NCBI RefSeq assembly: GCF_004348515.1
Contig: NZ_SMKH01000050.1
Coordinates: forward strand, 1-34,726
Length of the DNA stretch: 34,726 nucleotides
Reading direction: 5' to 3'
Source: Actinomadura sp. KC345
Lineage (GTDB): Bacteria > Actinomycetota > Actinomycetes > Streptosporangiales > Streptosporangiaceae
Shown here: piece by piece, positions 30,441 to 34,726 of the stretch
How positions within the stretch are numbered: the first letter of the stretch is position 1
How the letters are laid out: the number at the start of each line of letters is the position of its first letter
The notes under the pieces: generated by a model
Databases searched by the model: none
Told to the model about the DNA's origin: nothing
The model's input: only the letters and a program-made list of their open reading frames with translations
Position numbers and translations under genes: made by a program

Positions 30441-31493
30441 GTGCCCGTGCGCACCACCGACGAGAAGCCGGATCCGCCGTCCCGGCCGACGCTGGCGCTC
30501 ATCGCGGCCGAGGCGGGGGTGTCCCCCGCCACGGTGTCCAAGGTCCTCAACGGCCGGACCGATGTCGCCGCCGCGACCCGCGAGCGGGTGGAGGCGCTGC
30601 TACGCACCCACAACTACCCGGGCCCCGGCGGCGCGCGGCGCGCGCGCCGGTCCGGCCTGATCGACCTCGTGCTGGCCGGGCTGGACAGCCCGTGGGCCGT
30701 GGAGATCCTGCGCGGCGTGGAGGCCGAGTGCGCCGAGCACGGCACCGGCGTCGTCGTCTCGCTGGTCCGCGAGGACGACGCCCGCCCGCCGAGCTGGCAG
30801 AACCTGCCCGCGCTGCACCACAGCGACGGGGTGATCCTGGTGACGTCCCGCATGACGCGCCGCCAGCGCGACCAGCTGGCGCGGGCGGGCGTCGGGCTCG
30901 TCCTGGTCGACCCGGTGAACCTGCCGGACAACGACATCGCCAGCGTCGGCGCCACGAACTGGGCCGGCGGCATGTCGGCCACCGAGCACCTGATCGGGCT
31001 CGGCCACCGCCGTATCGGGATGATCGGCGGTCCGGCGGACATGCTGTGCACCCAGGCCCGGGTGGACGGCTACCGGACCGCCCTGGAGCGCGCCGGGATC
31101 GAGACCGACAAGGACCTCGTCCGCTACGGCGACTTCCACCACCAGGGCGGCTTCGCCCGCACCCGCGAGCTGCTGGAGCTCCCCGATCCGCCGACGGCGG
31201 TCTTCGCCGGCAGCGACGAGCAGGCGATGGGGGCCTACCAGGCGGCCCGGCTCGCCGGCCTGCGCATCCCGGAGGATCTGAGCGTCGTCGGCTTCGACGA
31301 CCTGCCGACCTGCGAGTGGCTGTCGCCACCGCTGACGACCGTCCGGCAGCCGCTGGAGGAGATGGGCCGCGTCGCGGCCCGCACCCTGCTCCAGCTGCTC
31401 GACGGCCGCCCGCCCCTGACCCCCCGTGTGGAGCTGGCCACCGACCTGCGTGTCCGCGCCTCCACCGCACCACCACCCTCGGAGGAGCGATGA
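30441..31493 (+). CDS. LacI-family repressor of the oligosaccharide locus
   Basis: A 350-residue LacI/GalR regulator. The helix-turn-helix is TLALIAAEAGVSPATVSKVLNGRTDV (17-42, listed in two parts here as TLALIAAEAGVSPATV and SKVLNGRTDV). The periplasmic-binding-like sensor domain follows, with GHRRIGMIGG, PTAVFAGSDEQAMGAYQAA and the C-terminal SVVGFDDLPTCEWLSPPLTTVRQP. The GTG at 30441 has GGAGGAGAG upstream; longer readings run through the operator. Its TGA overlaps the GH3 start as ATGA, so repressor and glycosidases form one unit, divergent from the importer. By position it is the counterpart of BxlR-like xylobiose regulators. Confidence 0.92.
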   Translation: MPVRTTDEKPDPPSRPTLALIAAEAGVSPATVSKVLNGRTDVAAATRERVEALLRTHNYPGPGGARRARRSGLIDLVLAGLDSPWAVEILRGVEAECAEHGTGVVVSLVREDDARPPSWQNLPALHHSDGVILVTSRMTRRQRDQLARAGVGLVLVDPVNLPDNDIASVGATNWAGGMSATEHLIGLGHRRIGMIGGPADMLCTQARVDGYRTALERAGIETDKDLVRYGDFHHQGGFARTRELLELPDPPTAVFAGSDEQAMGAYQAARLAGLRIPEDLSVVGFDDLPTCEWLSPPLTTVRQPLEEMGRVAARTLLQLLDGRPPLTPRVELATDLRVRASTAPPPSEER

Positions 31494-33817
31494 CCGAAGC
31501 CGTCCCGGCAGCGAGCGCGAGCGCGGCCGGCGAGCCCTGGCGCGACCGGGGGCTGCCGGTCGCCGAGCGGGTCGCCGACCTGCTGGCCCGGATGACGCCG
31601 GAGGAGAAGGCGGGCCAGCTCGCCGGATACTGGGCGCTGCCCGCCGAGCCCGGCGAGCCCGTGGCGCCGATGGAGGACGACTCCCACGAGACCGCGCCGC
31701 CGCTGGACGAGGTCCTGGACCGGGGCCTCGGCCAGCTCACCCGCGTGTTCGGGACCGCTCCCGTCCCGGCCGCCGAGGGCACCGCCCGGCTCCGCGAGCT
31801 GCAGCGGCGCGTCGCCGCCGCGAACCGGTTCGGCATCCCGGCGATCGCGCACGAGGAATGCCTCAACGGCTTCATGACCTGGGGCGCCACCGTGTATCCG
31901 AGCCCGCCCGCGTGGGGCGCGACGTTCGACGCCCGGCTCGTCGGCGAGATGGCGGCGGCGATCGGCGCGACGATGCGGGCGGCCGGCGTCCACCAGGGCC
32001 TCGCGCCCGTGCTGGACGTCGTCCGCGACGCGCGGTGGGGCCGGACGGAGGAGTGCATCGGCGAGGACCCGTACCTCGTCGCCGTGCTCGGGACGGCCTA
32101 CGTCCAGGGACTGGAACGATCCGGGATCGTGTCGACGCTCAAGCACTTCGCCGGCTACTCCGCCTCCAGGGCCGGCCGGAACATGGCTCCCACTCCCATC
32201 GGGCCGCGCGAGTTCGCCGACGTCATCGTCGAGCCGTTCGTGATGGCCCTGCGCGACGGCGGCGCACGCTCGGTCATGCACTCCTACACCGACGTGGACG
32301 GCATGCCCGCCGCGGCCGACGAGCGGCTGCTGACCGGGCTCCTGCGCGACCGGCTCGGCCTGACCGGCGTGGTCGTCGCCGACTACTTCGGCATCTCGTT
32401 CCTGCAGACCCGCCACCAGGTGGCGGGCTCCCGGGGCGAGGCGGCGGCGCTCGCCCTGCGCGCCGGCGTCGACATGGAGCTGCCGACCGTGCGCTGCTAC
32501 GGCAGCCCCCTGATCGACGAGGTCCGGCGGGGCGCCGTCCCCGAAGAGCTGCTGGACCGCGCCGCCGCCCGCGTCCTGACCCTCAAGGCCGAGCTCGGCC
32601 TGCTGGACGGGCCGCCGGGCGACGGCGGCGGCGCCGAACCGGACTTCGACCCGCCCGAGCAGCGGGCGCTGGCGCGGCGGCTGGCCGAGGAGTCGGTCGT
32701 GCTGCTGGCCAACGACGGCACGCTGCCGCTGGGCTCCGGCGCCGGGGTCGTGCTGGCGGGCCCGCTGGCCGACGACCCGTTCGGGATGATGGGCTGCTAC
32801 ACGTTCCCGAGCCACGTCGGCCGGCAGCATCCGGAACTGCCGCTCGGGGTGGAGTTCCCGACGCTGGCGGAGGCGCTGGACCGCGAGCTTCCCGGCGTCC
32901 GGGTCGCGGGTTCCAAGGACGTGCTCGTGGCCGAGGACGCCGACATCGAGGCGGCCGTGGCGGCGGCGCGGGACGCCGGGCTCTGCGTGCTGGCGCTGGG
33001 CGACCGGGCCGGGATCTTCGGCCGCGGCACGTCCGGGGAGGGCTGCGACGCCGAGACCCTGGCGCTGCCGGGCCGGCAGGCCGAGCTGGCCGAGGCGGTG
33101 CTCGACACCGGCACGCCGACGGTCGTCGTGCTGCTCACCGGCCGCCCGTACGCGCTGGAGGGCATCGCCGACCGCGCCGCGGCCGTCGTGCAGGCGTTCT
33201 TCCCGGGCGAGGAGGGCGGCCGGGCGGTCGCCGGGGTGCTGTCGGGGCGGGTGGAGCCGTCCGGGCGGATGCCGGTCAGCGTGCCGCGCCGCGCGTCCGG
33301 TCCCCCGGTCACCTACCTGCGGTCGGCGATGGACGGCGGGCACGACTGGAGCGAGGTCGACCCGGTCCCGCTGTACCCGTTCGGCCACGGCCTGACCTGG
33401 ACGCGGTTCGAGTACGGCGGCCTTCGCGTGGACGGTTCGGCCGCGACGGACGGGTCGGTCACGGTCAGCGCCGTCGTCCGCAACACCGGCGACCGCGCGG
33501 GGACCGAGGTCGTGCAGCTGTACCTCTCCGACCCGGTCGCGTCGGTGGTGCGGCCCGCGCGCTGGCTCGCCGGGTGGGCCAGGATCCGGCTGGAGCCCGG
33601 CGACGCGGCGCGGGTCGCGTTCGAGGTGCACGCCGACCGCACCTCGTTCACGGGCCCGGACCTGCGCCGCATCGTCGAGCCGGGCGAGATCGGCGTGGCC
33701 GTCGGGCGGTCGAGCGCCGACCTGCCGCTGAACGCCTCCTTCACGCTGGAGGGCCCGGTCCGGGTCCTGGACGCGGACCGGGTGCTGACCGTCCCCGTCG
33801 AGGTGAGCCTGCTGTGA
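31490..33817 (+). CDS. GH3 glycosidase (beta-xylosidase/beta-glucosidase type)
   Basis: A 775-residue family 3 glycoside hydrolase. An N-terminal TIM-barrel domain (about 30-385) holds KHFAGY (218-223) and the nucleophile Asp298 in VVVADYFG. A second alpha/beta domain (about 395-625) starts near LARRLAEESVVLLAND. The C-terminal fibronectin type III-like domain contains AVVRNTGDRAGTEVVQLYLSD. It has no signal peptide, so it acts on imported oligosaccharides in the cytoplasm. GGAGGAG precedes the ATG that overlaps the LacI stop. The next gene, a GH43, starts in its stop codon. The CUT1 importer and GH43 neighbours favour xylo-oligosaccharides, but a glucosidase cannot be excluded. Confidence 0.93.
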   Translation: MTEAVPAASASAAGEPWRDRGLPVAERVADLLARMTPEEKAGQLAGYWALPAEPGEPVAPMEDDSHETAPPLDEVLDRGLGQLTRVFGTAPVPAAEGTARLRELQRRVAAANRFGIPAIAHEECLNGFMTWGATVYPSPPAWGATFDARLVGEMAAAIGATMRAAGVHQGLAPVLDVVRDARWGRTEECIGEDPYLVAVLGTAYVQGLERSGIVSTLKHFAGYSASRAGRNMAPTPIGPREFADVIVEPFVMALRDGGARSVMHSYTDVDGMPAAADERLLTGLLRDRLGLTGVVVADYFGISFLQTRHQVAGSRGEAAALALRAGVDMELPTVRCYGSPLIDEVRRGAVPEELLDRAAARVLTLKAELGLLDGPPGDGGGAEPDFDPPEQRALARRLAEESVVLLANDGTLPLGSGAGVVLAGPLADDPFGMMGCYTFPSHVGRQHPELPLGVEFPTLAEALDRELPGVRVAGSKDVLVAEDADIEAAVAAARDAGLCVLALGDRAGIFGRGTSGEGCDAETLALPGRQAELAEAVLDTGTPTVVVLLTGRPYALEGIADRAAAVVQAFFPGEEGGRAVAGVLSGRVEPSGRMPVSVPRRASGPPVTYLRSAMDGGHDWSEVDPVPLYPFGHGLTWTRFEYGGLRVDGSAATDGSVTVSAVVRNTGDRAGTEVVQLYLSDPVASVVRPARWLAGWARIRLEPGDAARVAFEVHADRTSFTGPDLRRIVEPGEIGVAVGRSSADLPLNASFTLEGPVRVLDADRVLTVPVEVSLL

Positions 33818-34726
33818 CGCGTTTCCGGAATCCGGTGCTGCCGGGCTGCCATCCCGACCCGTCGATCTGCCGGGTGCGCGACGACTTCTACCTGGTGACA
33901 TCGACGTTCGAGTGGTTTCCGGGCCTGCCGGTGTTCCACAGCCGCGACCTGGTGCACTGGCGGCAGGCCGGGCACGCGCTCGACCGGCCGGGCCAGCTCC
34001 CGCTGGACGGCGTCCCGGCGTCCGGCGGGCTGTACGCGCCCACCCTGCGCCACCATGCCCCGCCCGGAGGGGACGGCCTCTTCTACCTGGTCTGCACGCT
34101 GGTGGACGGTCCGGAGTGGTCGGGCCACTTCGTGATGACCGCGTCCGATCCCGCCGGGCCGTGGTCGGACGCGCACCGGCTGGACGGCGAGGGCATCGAC
34201 CCGTCCCTGTTCTTCGACGACGACGGCCGCGCCTGGTGCACGGGGACCCGGCTGACCGGGCGGTACGAGGGCCACACCGAGATCTGGCTGCGCGAGTTCG
34301 ACCCGTCCGCCCTGGCCCTGACCGGCGACGAGCACGTCATCTGGGACGGGGCGGTGAAGGGCGCGATCTGGTCGGAGGGCTCCCACCTCTACAAGGTCGG
34401 CGGGCGGTACCTCCTGCTCACGGCCGAGGGCGGCACCGCGATGGAGCACGCCGTCATGGCCGCGCGGGCCGGCGCCGTCACGGGCCCGTACGAGGGGAAT
34501 CCGCGCAATCCGGTGCTGACCCACCGCGATCTCGGGGCCGGCCATCCGATCGTCGGGACCGGCCACGCCGACCTCGTGGAGACGCCGGACGGCGAGTGGT
34601 GGATGGTGCTGCTCGGGATGCGCCCGCACCACGACGACCGGTGCGTCCTCGGCCGGGAGACGTTCCTGGCGCCCGTCACCTGGGAGGACGGCTGGCCGGT
34701 CACCGGCGGCCGGGTCGATCCCGCCC
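33814..34726 (+). CDS. GH43 glycosidase (beta-xylosidase/arabinofuranosidase), 3' end missing
   Basis: The first 304 residues of a family 43 enzyme that continues past the right edge; relatives run to roughly 500 residues, so perhaps 60 percent is here. The N-terminus NPVLPGCHPDPSICRVRDDF carries the catalytic base Asp15; the pKa modulator is Asp129 in EGIDPSLFFDDDGRAW and the acid Glu188 in WSEGSHLYK, all in the five-bladed propeller domain. The GTG start overlaps the GH3 stop as GTGA. No signal peptide is present, so it is cytoplasmic like the GH3. Together they would trim arabinose- or xylose-containing oligosaccharides brought in by the importer. Confidence 0.93.
   Translation, partial: MTRFRNPVLPGCHPDPSICRVRDDFYLVTSTFEWFPGLPVFHSRDLVHWRQAGHALDRPGQLPLDGVPASGGLYAPTLRHHAPPGGDGLFYLVCTLVDGPEWSGHFVMTASDPAGPWSDAHRLDGEGIDPSLFFDDDGRAWCTGTRLTGRYEGHTEIWLREFDPSALALTGDEHVIWDGAVKGAIWSEGSHLYKVGGRYLLLTAEGGTAMEHAVMAARAGAVTGPYEGNPRNPVLTHRDLGAGHPIVGTGHADLVETPDGEWWMVLLGMRPHHDDRCVLGRETFLAPVTWEDGWPVTGGRVDPA

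Overview
This is a high-GC actinomycete chromosome segment. The evidence is strong GC bias in third codon positions, frequent GTG starts, ATGA/GTGA gene overlaps, IdeR/DmdR-type iron boxes, an actinobacterial LexA box and a DUF574 (Methyltransf_19) methyltransferase. The gene content would fit Actinomadura or a related Streptosporangiales/Streptomyces-like genus, but the genus is inference. I found no tRNA, rRNA, CRISPR array, insertion sequence or phage gene.

Layout. (1) 1-2076, minus: a coupled TetR, 3Fe-4S ferredoxin and cytochrome P450 operon; the P450 C-terminus runs off the left edge. (2) 2136-3301: a TetR divergent from a DUF2867 protein, with two near-identical 16-bp palindromic operators between them. 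(3) 3309-13032: an iron-regulated phenolate siderophore locus. It has a salicylate-type aryl-AMP ligase, aspartate decarboxylase PanD, an EntS-like exporter, a single NRPS (aryl carrier, heterocyclization, adenylation, PCP) and a FecCD-type importer (two permeases and an ATPase). Three iron boxes sit at the three promoters. No salicylate synthase, further NRPS module, thioesterase or siderophore-binding protein is visible. (4) 13042-17726: an acyl-CoA ligase, IclR, Rieske oxygenase and a 60-residue Cys-x-Cys protein on the minus strand, divergent from a PaaX-family regulator. This looks like an aromatic or carboxylic acid catabolic unit.

(5) 17818-19916, plus: an orphan STAS protein, then a DUF2236 oxygenase-like protein with its own TetR. 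(6) 19873-24435, minus: two paralogous membrane histidine kinases flanking a NarL-type response regulator. Their defects are complementary. The upstream kinase keeps the phospho-acceptor His but has lost the N-box Asn and the G2 glycine. The downstream one keeps the ATP-binding boxes but has Gln instead of His. This is the most unusual feature in the window and suggests an obligate trans-phosphorylating heterodimer. (7) 24737-26809, minus: a DUF574 methyltransferase and DNA polymerase IV, whose start codon lies inside a LexA box.

(8) 27076-34726: a xylo-oligosaccharide-type uptake and hydrolysis locus. A Tat lipoprotein binding protein and two permeases (no ATPase) are divergent from a LacI repressor, a GH3 glycosidase and a GH43 glycosidase cut by the right edge. 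CGAA/TTCG inverted repeats lie in the shared control region.

How the parts work together. In the siderophore block salicylate would be adenylated, loaded on the aryl carrier and condensed and cyclized with Ser, Thr or Cys; PanD would supply beta-alanine under iron limitation; the MFS protein would export the product and the ABC system would re-import it. In the sugar block oligosaccharides are bound, imported with a shared ATPase encoded elsewhere, and cleaved by the GH3 and GH43 enzymes under LacI control.
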